Of a stretch of DNA of 64,000 bases, positions 35,882 through 48,920 are shown piece after piece. Under the pieces are notes generated by a model. That model did not search any database and had not been told where the DNA came from. It worked only from the letters and a program-made list of their open reading frames with translations. The position numbers were made by a program, and so were the translations under genes. Origin of the DNA: Macrostomum hystrix (Eukaryota > Platyhelminthes > Macrostomidae); the NCBI GenBank assembly GCA_950097015.1, contig CATNEN010000002.1, positions 1,302,001 through 1,366,000 of the forward strand, in the 5' to 3' direction. Position 1 is the stretch's first letter, and each line of letters opens with the position of its first letter.

Positions 35882-36172
35882 GTTGTAGCCTAGTGGTTAA
35901 GGTGTAGACTCACAACTTCTAAACTTCACTGAAACAATTTGTGTCCTTTCGCAAGACACAACTTTGCATTGCTTTAGTTCAACTGGCTGTTAAATGGGCA
36001 CCAACATCAGCTAGGAGAATTGAGGGGGTGTGGCATCCCCCAGTCCACGGACTGAACAGCTGTATGCAGCCTTCAGATTTGTTGCTCAATAGCTGTGGCT
36101 GTGCTGTTGGCTGCACATCTGGCCCAATTGGGTAGGTGTAATCTAGCATTATTATTATTATTATTATTATTA
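35882..36172 (+). mobile_element. tRNA-derived SINE, copy A (nearly full length)
   Basis: Starts GTTGTAGCCTAGTGGTTAAG, which includes an A-box match TAGCCTAGTGG. It continues with GAAACAATTTGTGTCC, the core CCCCCAGTCCACGGACTGAA, and CCAATTGGGTAGGTGTAATC, and ends in (ATT)n at about 36148-36172. This copy shows the family's simple ATT-repeat tail. Confidence 0.85.
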
Positions 36173-36201
36173 GCTTTTGACTTTTAATTGCATTAAAAAT
36201 A

Positions 36202-37632
36202 TGGTCCCAGGTCATTTTAGTGACAAGACATTTCGGCAACAGAATTGGTCAGTTTGGTGACAACTATTTTTGCTCCTAAATATGCTGAGAAAACAGCCTT
36301 CCATGTAAACTATGCACACCTATAAAACCAAAGGATTATTAAAAAATAATTACGAATTTGTTTTAGGGTAATGTATCATCAACCGAACAGTGTATCTTCA
36401 AAACCGAACAAGAACTTTGACTCCTTCCTTGGTCTCGTGCAAGACAGAAACAAGCTATTGTGTTTCACAGAACAACTAATTTGAAAGTTGAAGAAATTAT
36501 CTACAAGCTGAGGCATGATGTGCAATGAAGCATTAAGAGGAAAGAAAGATATTGATGTTTCAGTAGAAATTTTTATTGCAAAATCATACTTTTTAACAAC
36601 ATTTTTTCAGTATGTACTTTAGACAAAGATTGTATGTGGTTGCTTGCCAATTAAATGACCATAAATGTAGTTACTTATAGAGCATGAAAAATGCTTTCAA
36701 ATGACATAATTCATGATAGTTCACTCCTTAAAATAAGATTAAACCACTCACTCAAATTTTAAAACCAAACATCAAATTCTCTGTTTGGTTTGAAGATATA
36801 TGAAAATCATTGTTCAGTTTTAGATAAAAAGCAGGAATAACTTTTTTCTATTTGACAAAATAGCAAAAGCAGATACTTTTTAGAAAGATGTAACTGTTTT
36901 CTATAACTTGGCTTTTGATTTATAATCATATTTTAAATAGAAAATCTGTAGCTTAGGTTTGAAGTTAAAAAAATACACATTCTTGTTTGGTTGATGATAC
37001 ATTACCCTAATCAATGTGTGGTGCCAATGGCAGGTCTTCCTATTTTACTTTCCAATGGTACTTTTGAGTAGTTTGGATACTTTCTACGTGAACAAATAGC
37101 AAATTAGCTCAAGAAGATTCAAACAGTTAAAGTGGCCCTTGTCCCACTTCAGGTGCACCTTCTGTCCAGAGGAGTGCTGTGCCAAGAGCAATGGCTGGCT
37201 TATAGAACAGTGCAGTTGTGGCTTTTTCACTACTGGGCAGAATTTGAGGATGGAAGTTGCACGATCCAGCAGCTGCTTAAAGCCTGTAATCGCCTTGTTA
37301 ATCCAAAACTTTAAAAAAGATTATTATACACATTTAATTAGGAACAAATAACTATTGAAACTATTGACTACTCATTAAATATTACAGTTAACTCATTTAA
37401 AGTAAAACCCAGACTTAATCAGAGCGATGCAGCTTCTTATTAATACTTATAGCATTATTTAATAATACTTAAATATAAGTGTGCATCATTCAAATGGAAG
37501 GCTGTTTTCTCTGCATATTTAGGTGCAAAAATAGTTGTCACCAATCTGACCAATTGTGTCACTGAAATAACATGAGTTGGCACCGAAATGACTGTCACCA
37601 AAATGTCTTGTCACCGAAATGACCTGGGACCA
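36202..37632. mobile_element. Long-TIR (foldback/MITE-like) element, 1.43 kb
   Basis: Ends in inverted repeats of about 120-160 bp: left 36202-36321 (TGGTCCCAGGTCATTTTAGT onward), right about 37475-37632 (ending AAATGACCTGGGACCA). The right arm has roughly 40 bp more, made of CATTTCGGTGACA-type subrepeats. AAAATA directly precedes the left end (36196-36201) and follows the right end (37633-37638), a 6-bp target duplication. No transposase is seen. A short Cys-rich frame (37139-37351) is the only notable internal reading frame. It contains a second inverted-repeat element at 36363-37010. Confidence 0.8.
36363..37010. mobile_element. MITE nested in the 1.43-kb element
   Basis: Inverted ends of 27 bp with one mismatch: 36363-36389 and 36984-37010, GGGTAATGTATCATCAACC with its complement. 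Taking TA as target duplication (TA/GGGTAATG...CATTACCC/TA) fits a Tc1/mariner-type MITE. The interior is AT-rich without a gene. Confidence 0.75.
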
Positions 37633-37639
37633 AAAATAG

Positions 37640-38850
37640 GCCTATCAAACATATTGGTCTGGTCTGGTCTCAGTGGTCTGTTGTGAGTTGTGTTGACTGT
37701 TGAGTTCACTTTCTTATTCGTTAGCTATGTCCTATGATAAAAAAGCACATTAATGTTAAAAATTGTGAAGTGACAACAAAAATTTTACTTTGGTAAATTG
37801 TATAGATAAGATAACAGTTTTGTAACAATTAAAATTTGAGTTAATAATTTAATGAAAATGTTTATAATTCACAAATTTAAAAGACAGTCTAAAAGCAATT
37901 AGAGATTTATATATATTGTAGGTAGTTGCATTTTTGTATTTGCAGTAATTTATATAGCTTTTAGTACTTTTTGTGTATGTAAGGTTTCTGTTGCTTTTAT
38001 TTTGTTAAGATGGCCATGTGTTAAATCAATTTATAACGGATAGAAAATTAGCCAGAATTGAACCAAATTAAAACGTCTTTTGTCGATCTCGTAAAATACA
38101 CCGGCTCGGGGATGCACGCAATTGGCACATGTATGTTTAAAATAAAATGAATGCATTAGAAGTGGCTGCGGCAACAGCCGCGCCATCAATATAATTCTAT
38201 AAAGGGTGCTGACCTATTGTGTCTATTATATTGTCTTAAATTTAAGCATGGTGTCTATATTTATTGCTTGTATGTTTATATAGGCCCTATTATAACTTAA
38301 ACAGTTAAACTGAGATTATGCCATACTGTGTAAATTTTTGTATTAGAAATCACAAAGTGAACTTATTTTCGGACTAATGAGTCTAAGCTAGGGTATTGCT
38401 TTTTATATCTAGACTACTGCTTGCTGCAAACGCTCACAAGCAAGTTCAGACTCCCATTGGATCATGGCATGGTGTTCTGAAGAGATTTAAAAATAGCTCA
38501 GGATGTGCGAGCGCCATTGCCTAACTTGGGAGAGAAGAGACGTCTGCCAAACATTACAGCTCGGCCAGGAGGCAGCCATATAATCGATAGGGATGCTGAG
38601 AATGCCATGGCAACAGTGATGGCAACATAGGATGAAAACTAGGCCTAACTGATCTTATGTAAAACATCTTAACCCCTTTCTCTATGTTCTATCCTCAGTT
38701 CCTCTTGCTTACATGCACCCTCTAGCTATAAAATAGATTGACAGAACAAGCTGAGTTGCTGCATCTGCTTCTCTTCTCCTTATTCTAATTAGGAGTTTAT
38801 GTGAGCTCATATCCTAGAGGCTAGAGCATGGCCCTAGGTGCCAGTACAGA
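37640..38850. other. AT-rich intergenic DNA
   Basis: No supportable gene or repeat was seen in this stretch. Confidence 0.4.
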
Positions 38851-38851
38851 G

Positions 38852-39296
38852 TGGTTCCTGGACACTTCGTCATCCAACCACTTTGTCATCCTATCATTTT
38901 GTCATCCATGAAACAGATTGGACATTTTGTTATCTAGCCAATCAAAGGAACTTAATATTTAGTCACTTTGTCATCTACAAATCCTCAATTCCCTGCTTCT
39001 ATCAATGAATTCAGACCTTCAATAAAAGTAGGTGCGCTGTGTGGAGTTGTCTTAGATTGGGTTTGGTGCTAAAATAAAGAAGGCAGGTTGTAGGTGCACT
39101 GTGTGGAGTCAACTTAAGGGGTGATGGCTAAAATTGCCTTCCTAAATTCCTAAAATTGCTAAAAGGCACGTTGCCTTCAATAAAGATAGGTGTGCTGTGT
39201 CTACAAATTTTGGATACTTGTCTTTGTCATCTTGCTAAAATTCAGAATAAAAAATTGGTCGCTTCGTCATCTAGATGACAAAGTGTCCAGGAACCA
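38852..39296. mobile_element. Second foldback/MITE-like element, 445 bp
   Basis: Inverted ends TGGTTCCTGGACACTTCGTC (from 38852) and its near-perfect complement ending at 39296 (GTGTCCAGGAACCA). Both arms carry short (C/A)TTTTGTCATC subrepeats. The terminus TGGTYCCWGG and the subrepeat design match the 1.43-kb element at 36202, suggesting one superfamily. No clear target duplication was found. Confidence 0.75.
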
Positions 39297-39299
39297 TGT

Positions 39300-40560
39300 A
39301 GAGTTTGTCTTCTATTGCTATCATGCATCAGTTAGGGATACTTAGGCCTATCCTATACTATACTGTAGGTCACCTGGAATATCCTATGTCCCCTTACATC
39401 CCCTGTACAGTTAGTTTTTTTATATACTGAGAATATCCTTTAGTGACTTCTGGATTCTAGTCTAGTTTTTTGTCAATCAAAACATAATAGATAACAACAT
39501 TATACTGTCAAAATGAATTCAGTTCCAAAAAAGCTGTATATTAACTATTGTTATAAGGTTTTTTTATATTAATTTGGCTGACCACTTAGGCAGTTCATAG
39601 ATCAGTCTCATGGATTGAAGTCACAGTCAAGAAGCTAGTGATTGGACTATAGGACTAGTGGCTTGATGGTATAGCAGTTGCTTATGCAATGGTGCTCCAT
39701 TGTGTACTAGCAAGTGGTCCTGCTATGCCAGCCATTGTGTCATAATATTATTGTCACATGCATTCTGCCATATCTCTTTGCAGCCCCTTAAGTTGCAAGC
39801 TTTCCCTATGGCTTGCAAAAGCAGGTGTTGGCCAATTCCATGTCCTGTCTCTTGAGAAAATCATCCAATGCTCTAGCATTGCTGTTCTGATATAGCATGG
39901 CAAAGAGTATAGCATGAGTCTCCAAGAATGGCTGCAGTGCAGCTCTGTCTCAATGTAGCTTGTATTCTTAGTTTGCTTAATGTTTCACTGGCAGGTTGCT
40001 TTTTTGGTTGTCAAAATTGCTTGTTTTTGTTCTAATTTAGGCGATTTTAGTTTTTTAATTGCTTTACATTTAAGCAAATAGTTTCCCTTTAGAGATACAG
40101 TAAATTATTTCAAATTTAAATCAGTTTAAACTAATTATATTTAAGGATATTTTGTGTTAAAACAACAGTCATTGGAAAATATTTACCATATTAAAACAAT
40201 TCAGGCACTAATTTAATATAGGCCCACTACATGAACAACATATAAGCACTTTATAACAAAAGGATAAACAATAACAATAGACTTTATGATTAACAATACA
40301 CTAAACATGCTTTTTTAATTTGTTGAAATTTGAAATTAGTACTGTCTTTTACAAAAAATATTAAAGAATTATAACAATCAAAATTGTTACAAAACACTTT
40401 TAACTTGATTAAAAAAATGTTGTACAGACCACACTTTAGACAGCTTTAAATAATAATTAATTGGATATTAATCTAATTGTGACATTGTGAGTTTTTTGGT
40501 TTGGTACCCAATTCAGGTGATAGTAATTTGGATGTGGTTATAGAGAAGTGAAGAAACTTG
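39300..40560. other. AT-rich intergenic DNA upstream of RPS23
   Basis: No gene could be supported. The stretch would include the RPS23 promoter at its right end; no clear TATA box or initiator could be assigned. Confidence 0.4.
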
Positions 40561-40605
40561 GCGACTTAAATATTAGTCCAACTTTACTACTATTTCAGCA
40601 GTAGT

Positions 40606-41954
<1,349 letters not shown>

Positions 41955-42139
41955 GCTTCTTGTATTGCTTTTTTTGAATTACAACTTTCACCTTAGTTGC
42001 TAATGAAATGGTAAAAGAGCTGATAAATTTCAGTAGCATCGTTTTAATTAAACAACGTTTGATTGCTACTTACCTGGAATCAAGCGTCTTTGCTGACTTG
42101 TTCCTTCACTTTTAAAGAAAACAGATTAGGAATAGAAAT

Positions 42140-42700
42140 TACACATCAGATTTGATTCCGTTAGTTTCTCCCGGATCCTCAGATTTGATTCCGTTAGTTT
42201 CTCCCGGATCCTCAGATTTGATTCCGTTAGTTTCTCCCGGATCCTCAGATTTGATTCCGTTAGTTTCTCCCGGATCCTCAGATTTGATTCCGTTAGTTTC
42301 TCCCGGATCCTCAGATTTGATTCCGTTAGTTTCTCCCGGATCCTCAGATTTGATTCCGTTAGTTTCTCCCGGATCCTCAGATTTGATTCCGTTAGTTTCT
42401 CTCGGATCCTCAGATTTGATTCCGTTAGTTTCTGCCAGATCCTCAGATTTGATTCCGTTTGTTTCTCTCGGATCCTCAGATTTGATTCCGTTTGTTTCTG
42501 CCAGATCCTCAGATTTGATTCCGTTAGTTTCTGCCGGATCCTTAGATTTGGTTCCGTTAGTTTCTGCCGGATCCTTAGATTTGGTTCCGTTAGGTTCTCC
42601 CGGGTCCTCAGATTTGAATCCGTTAGTTTCTCTCGGATCCTCAGATTTGATTCCTATATTTTCTGGGATCTTCAGAATTAATTTCGTTAGTTTTCCGTAA
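42140..42700. repeat. 33-bp minisatellite downstream of RPS23
   Basis: About 16 copies of a 33-bp unit, TCAGATTTGATTCCGTTAGT plus TTCTCCCGGATCC. It lies between the RPS23 stop and the next gene. The 182-codon frame running through it is a repeat artefact. It shares GATCCTCAGATTT with the RPS23 intron array. Confidence 0.9.
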
Positions 42701-42892
42701 CTCAGACTTTTTTATATCTTGATAAAAATTTCGAGAATCGGGAAACAAACCTGGACGCTTTTCCTTTCAGAATGCTAAGTAAAGTCAAGGTCAACAAGAC
42801 AACATGATCTTTTGATTCTTGTTCACCGTTATCAAAGAATCTGATTGAATAATTAAAAGTAGTTAACTAAACTGGTTAAGTCCGCGTCAGCC

Positions 42893-45800
42893 ATGCTAGC
42901 CATGTCTGCGTCGCCAGCCCAGCTGCACTCAAACTCTTGCTCAATAATTTCCGAATTGGCAACTTCGCAAGATTCTTCTGAGTCCTCCGAATCCGAAGAC
43001 GAATTTGTCAATGTGATTGTCAATAGAGACGCTGTGAATCTGAGCATCTCTCAGGCTAGAGCTGGACTGGAGGCCGCCAGCAACACTTCAAATCACAGCA
43101 GCGGGTGGACTCCACCGGCTGCTAGAAAGCAGCAGCAGCAGCATCGCTGGTCACATTCTCACAGTCAGCGCGCTTATCAGAACCGTAGAAATAACAATAA
43201 TACAATTAGTCACAATAATAATACCAATGGCGCGCGTCGCAATCATTACAATCCTCAATCTGATCACCTGCCGGCAGCAATGAGCTGTCTTTCGCTTGCC
43301 AATGACGACAATGACGATAATCATCAAACTGGTCACAATAAAAATGACACCAATGACCAACGGGACGATCAGTCCGTTAATGACGTCGAAGATAAGCACG
43401 TCCATGCTCAGCAACCGTCTGCTCGCCATCAACGCGACAAGTCTCACGCTAGTCATCCTCATAGCCAGCCATTCGTCGCGCATCATTCCTTATCTTCCGG
43501 CGACAAATATCCGCCTCGGCCTTGGCTGCGTCGGCCCGCAGTTGGTGAACACGAGGTCGATTTCAATCAGCCAGATCGTGCAGGGCAGAGGTATAATCGT
43601 CGTCGGAAGCCGCCGATGCCGCCTTGGAATCAGCAGCGCTGCTGCCAGTATGCCGGGCCACCGCCTGCACCTCCGCCGCCTCACCAGCACCAGAATCCGA
43701 TGCTTTCTTCATCGGCGTCTGCCGCTTCGTCTCGATCGCGATCTGCATCTCCGGCAACTGCCGCCGCAGCTATCGCAGGCTCTGGCTACAGACAAGGCGG
43801 CTTTGGAAGGCGCCGAACTCCAAGTTCCAATGTTGGTGCTTTAACGCCACCGCCGCCACCACCCCCACCTCCTTCGTCTGGTTATCATCAGCAGCCGCCA
43901 TTTCCGCCGCCTCCGCTGCCATTTCCAGCACCCTGCTGGCATCCAGCTGGCATGTTCTGGCCACCTCCGCCGATGCCTCCGCCATCGCATCTCCCGCCAC
44001 CGCAGCTGCCACATTCGCCGTTGACTTCCTCGCCGCATCACAATCACCATTATCATCATTGCTTTGCGTGGCCACCGCCCCCTTTACCGCCTTCGTTATC
44101 AACTTCGCAACAGCAACAGCAGCAGCAGCAGCAGCAGCAACAGACGCCTCAGTCGCCGCAGCAGCCTAACGCCAGTGCTGCCGCTGCTGCTGTTGCCGCC
44201 GCCGCTGCGGCCGCCGCCGCTGCAGCAGCCGCGGCCGCTTTCGGCAATGGCTCGACTCGGCCTCCGCCGTTGCCGCAGCCGCAGCCGCCTCCGCCTCCGT
44301 CGCATTCATCTGCAGCTGCGGCAGCTGCGGCGGCTGCGGCAGCTGCCTACGGTTACGTCCCCAATGCTGTCCTGCATCATGCTTATCAGCAGCAGCAGTA
44401 TTATCACCACCTTCATCAGCAATATTTGCAGCACCTGCAGATGCATCAACAGTACCTGCAACAGCAGCAGCAGCAGCAGCAGCGTACTGGGCCTTCAACA
44501 ACGTCCATGCCTTCATCAGCGTCCATGCCTGCATCTTTATCAACATTGTCAGCAACTTCAGTTGCCGTCACAGTGGCGCCTCCGAGGCCAAGTTCCAGGT
44601 TTGTCATCTTAATCTTTATTTTCTAATCTGTTAACCTTCTGTACAGTCAGTTCATTGAATTTTTCATTAATCATGTTCTACCATCACCTGGCCTTTTTAG
44701 AGACGTTCTTCAACAATTGAAGGGTCAGTGTACGAGATTGCTTTTTTAACCTACTTAGTTTAGTAGAATTTTATGTCTATTTGATAAGTTTTTTTATCAA
44801 TTTTTGTCAGTTTTGCTTTTAATCATATAAAATCTGCATTTTACACCCTACACCCTACAATCTTAATAATTCTAAAGCTTTAATAGCCTACAAAGGTTCG
44901 CATAGGAATCCTAACTGAAATCCCATAATCACATCATATCCTAACTGAAATCCCATAATCCCATCATATCCCAGCTGAAATCCCAAAATCCCACCATATC
45001 CTAACTGAAATCCCATAATCCCATCATATCCCAGCTGAAATCCCATAATCCCATCATATCCTAACTGATATCCCATAATCCCATCATACCCTAACTGAAA
45101 TCCCGTAATCCCATCATATCCCAGCTGAAATCCCATAATCCCATCATATCTTAACTGAAATCCCATAATCCCATCATATCCCAGCTGAAATCCCATAATC
45201 TCATCATATCTTAACTGAAATCCCATAATCCCATCATATCCTAACTGAAATCCCATAATCCCATCATATCCCAGCTGAAATCCCATAATCCCATCATATC
45301 CTAACTGATATCCCATAATCCCATCATATCCCAGCTGAAATCCCATAATCCCATCATATCCTAACTGATATCCCATAATCCCATCATATCCCAGCTGAAA
45401 TCCCATAATCCCATCATATCCTAACAGATATCCCATAATCCCATCATATCCCAGCTGAAATCCCATAATCCCATCATATCCTAACAGATATCCCATAATC
45501 CCATCATATCCCAGCTGAAATCCCATAATCCCATCATATCCTAACTGATATCCCATAATCCCATCATATCCCAGCTGAAATCCCATAATCCCATCATATC
45601 CTAACTGATATCCCATAATCCCATCATATCCCAGCTGAAATCCCATAATCCCATCATATCCTAACTGATATCCCATAATCCCATCATATCCCAGCTGAAA
45701 TCCCATAATCCCATCATATCCTAACTGATATCCCATAATCCCATCATATCCCAGCTGAAATCCCATAATCCCATCATATCCTAACTGATATCCCATAATC

Positions 45801-47117
45801 CCATCATATCCCAGCTGAAATCCCATAATCCCATCATATCCTAACAGATATCCCATAATCCCATCATATCCCAGCTGAAATCCCAAAATCCCACCATATC
45901 CTAACTGAAATCCCATAATCCCATCATATCCCAGCTGAAATCCCATAATCCCATCATATCCTAACTGATATCCCATAATCCCATCATACCCTAACTGAAA
46001 TCCCGTAATCCCATCATATCCCAGCTGAAATCCCATAATCCCATCATATCTTAACTGAAATCCCATAATCCCATCATATCCCAGCTGAAATCCCATAATC
46101 TCATCATATCTTAACTGAAATCCCATAATCCCATCATATCCTAACTGAAATCCCATAATCCCATCATATCCCAGCTGAAATCCCATAATCCCATCATATC
46201 CTAACTGATATCCCATAATCCCATCATATCCCAGCTGAAATCCCATAATCCCATCATATCCTAACTGATATCCCATAATCCCATCATATCCCAGCTGAAA
46301 TCCCATAATCCCATCATATCCTAACAGATATCTTAAAATCCCATCATATCCCAGCTGAAATCCCATAATCCCATCATATCCTAACAGATATCCCATAATC
46401 CCATCATATCCCAGCTGAAATCCCATAATCCCATCATATCCTAACAGATATCCCATAATCCCATCATATCCCAGCTGAAATCCCATAATCCCATCATATC
46501 CTAACTGATATCCCATAATCCCATCATATCCCAGCTGAAATCCCATAATCCCATCATATCCTAACTGATATCCCATAATCCCATCATATCCCAGCTGAAA
46601 TCCCATAATCCCATCATATCCTAACTGATATCCCATAATAATCCCATAATTCTAGCCTAATTCTGTCTTCAAAATCCCATCAGAGATATAATATTCGCTC
46701 AAGTTTTAGAATCCCAATTCTCAATAATCCCATATCATAACGGAATCCGAGTAGACAAAATGAAATTCGCTCATTTCTGCAGACGCAGGCGTGAAGAATG
46801 TCCGCGTGAACGGAGTGTCCGCAGCTTCAGCATCGGCACAGGTACAGTCAACGCAGCCGGTTGTTGTGGCTGCAGTGCCGGCAGTGCCGAAGCAACTAGA
46901 AGAGGAAGCGATGCAGGCGGACTCGTCTGCTTCCCAGTCTCCGTCGAGCGCCGCCGAGGTGTCCGCCGCGGATGACACGGCCAGCTGTGCGTACAGGCCC
47001 GCCAGAGCTGTCCTGGACACTGCCACCAGCGCTGTGGGATTCTACAATCGGGAGGAGAATTTCGACGTTCTGTCGGCGATTTTGCATCGAATTCATCGCA
47101 ACGGAGCTGCGGATTGA
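42893..47117 (+). CDS. Low-complexity Pro/Gln/Ala/His-rich protein, function unknown
   Basis: Exons 42893-44598, a 23-nt microexon 44701-44723, and 46783-47117 (TGA); 687 aa. The two large exons do not join in frame, but the microexon between TTTTTAG and GTCAGT repairs the phase exactly and yields PPRPSSRDVLQQLKDAGVKN. Seen in the protein: an acidic Ser-rich N-terminus (SSESSESEDEF) with DEFVNVIVNRDAVNLSISQA, an Asn/His/Arg-rich part, polyproline blocks, polyQ and polyA (CAG/GCN runs, 44110-44350), and a more ordered C-terminus (FYNREENFDVLSAILHRIHR). There are no catalytic motifs, signal peptide or membrane segment. Composition fits an RNA-associated or transcriptional regulator, but that is a guess. 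The ATG at 42893 is followed by another at 42902. Confidence 0.7.
44701..44723 (+). other. Deduced 23-nt microexon
   Basis: Preceded by GGCCTTTTTAG and followed by GTCAGT. It adds codons for DVLQQLK between split codons on each side and restores frame between 44598 (two spare bases) and 46783 (needs one). No transcript is available to confirm it. Confidence 0.65.
44890..46640. repeat. 30/60-bp dimeric minisatellite, intron of the low-complexity gene
   Basis: About 58 units of 30 bp arranged mostly as 60-bp dimers. The first half has CCCAGCTGAAATCCCATAAT; the second has CTAACTGATATCCCATAATC. About 460 bp (44970-45430) are repeated nearly unchanged at 45870-46330, exactly 900 bp on. CAGCTG occurs once per dimer. 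A 582-codon minus-strand frame runs through it only because 30 is a multiple of three. Confidence 0.95.
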
Positions 47118-47608
47118 AATTTCAGACTGCCAGACTGTTCACTTTTTAATTTTCCTTTTTCCAAAGAAATTGATGCCATTGAAAATAGATTGTAAAAAAT
47201 AATTAGCATTTGTCTTCTTTTCCAAATGGAAAAATTGCTACAATACTACTGACCTGGCTCGTGTTTGTACAGTAGTATTTTATTTAAAAGCAAAAAAATT
47301 ATTATATTCATAATTCATATTCGCGATTCATAATCCATCTCTCCAATGCCAAGTTAATTTGTTTACCAGAAAATCAAGATACTTCTCTAAAAAATATTTT
47401 TTGTAAAAAGTTTGTTTAATTTTTAAGGCGCCCTTTTTCCAGCGCGTTGTCGTGTAGGAGAGGCAAAATCTCATTGCTATTTTTCGCATTTAAGCGCCTT
47501 CGACTTCGGCACTATTTTTACTTTATGATCCAATTGGTGAATTTTGTCTTTGTGAAAAAGCTTGCTTAGAAAAATTTCCACTAAATAGCATAGCATTTAT
47601 TATTATAT

Positions 47609-47614
47609 AATAAA
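47609..47614 (+). terminator. Candidate polyadenylation signal of the low-complexity gene
   Basis: AATAAA about 490 bases after the stop at 47117, followed by GCATTTCTTTGTGTTG, a GT-rich downstream element. Confidence 0.4.
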
Positions 47615-47769
47615 GCATTTCTTTGTGTTGAGGCGAGCCGTCGAACTACCAATAGTTTATCGTGATATTTGTCGAATTTGTTCGTAATAGGAAAAACTTG
47701 TTAAGTTCTATGCGTTCCCAGACTTAATGATTTTGTTTGACCATCTGACATTGTCATGTTAATTTGGGA

Positions 47770-48425
47770 TTGCCTTCTCACACCGTTAGGATTTGAGATG
47801 TCGGCCTTCTCAAATGGTCAGGTTTTGGGATGTCGGCCTTCTTAAATGGTCAGGTTTTGAGATGTGGGCCTTCTCAAATGGTCAGGTTTTGAGATGTGGG
47901 CCTTCTCAAATGGTCAGGTTTTGAGATGTCGGCCTTCTCATATCGTCAGGTTTTGAAATGTGGGCCTTCTCATATCGTCAGGTTTTGAGATGTCGGCCTT
48001 CTCAAATGGTCAGGTTTTGAGATGTCGTCGTTCTCACATCGTCAGGTTTTGAAATGTCGTCCTTCCCATCGTCAGGTTTTGAAATGTCGTCCTTCTCACA
48101 TCGTCAGGTTTTGAAATGTCGTCCTTCCCATCGTCAGGTTTTGAAATGTCGTCCTTCTCACATCGTCAGGTTTTGAGATGTCGGCCTTCCCATCGTCAGG
48201 TTTTGAAATGTCGTCCTTCTCACATCGTCAGGTTTTGAGATGTCGGCCTTCTCACATCGTCAGGTTTTGAAATGTCGGCCTTCTCACATCGTCAGGTTTT
48301 GAAATGTCGGCCTTCTCACATCGTCAGGTTTTGAGATGTCGGCCTTCTCACATCGTCAGGTTTTGAAATGTCGGCCTTCTCAAATCGTCAGGTTTTGCGA
48401 TGTTGGCCTTGTCACATCGTCAGAG
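47770..48425. repeat. 32-bp minisatellite
   Basis: About 21 copies of a ~32-bp unit, TCAGGTTTTGAGATGTCGGC plus CTTCTCACATCG; some copies lack 5 bases (CTTCCCATCG). Intergenic. Confidence 0.9.
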
Positions 48426-48560
48426 AGAAATTCGAGCAATTAGCGTCAGGGTGTCCATTGTGGCCTAGTTCCACCTGTGGTAGCCTTTGAGTAAAAGGTC
48501 CAGCAAATCCGTCTAGATGAAGGTAGGTGACCACCGAAGACGGATATGGGGAAGCAAAAG
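48426..48560 (-). repeat. Dispersed repeat, copy 2
   Basis: The reverse complement reads CCGTCTTCGGTGGTCACCTA and on to CCCTGACGC, matching copy 1 at 16530-16645 with about 15 extra bases. It starts directly where the 32-bp array ends, and both have CATCGTCAG at that junction. Confidence 0.7.
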
Positions 48561-48920
48561 CAAACGACTTGATTTTTGCTTCAGAAGATGCGCAACAAAA
48601 GTTGGCCCGTGTTCTTGAGTTTCGTGTGCTTGCATTGCTCCGTTCGGGTGCAGCACAAAAACAGTTTAACATGATTCGCACGACTGCGAATTGCACGCGA
48701 ATTGCAAACCAAGCACTATAAATCTTCTCTATGCTTCCCTGCGCAATAAATTAGTGTACACATGCGACCTCGAAATTTAATTGGGTGCAGTTACACTGCA
48801 CATGAACGACCGCGCTGAACCGCTTGACCAATGAAATTAACCAATGAAGTATTTAATGAGACTGACTTCAACTCGATAGCTTGAGACTGCATTTCTGCGA
48901 TACTTAGAAAATTAAGCATC

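Noticed and set aside
44888-46636. 582-codon minus-strand frame (GYDGIMGFQL repeats)
   Set aside because: Period 30 keeps the frame open. It lies in an intron of the opposite-strand gene and has no non-repeat domain.
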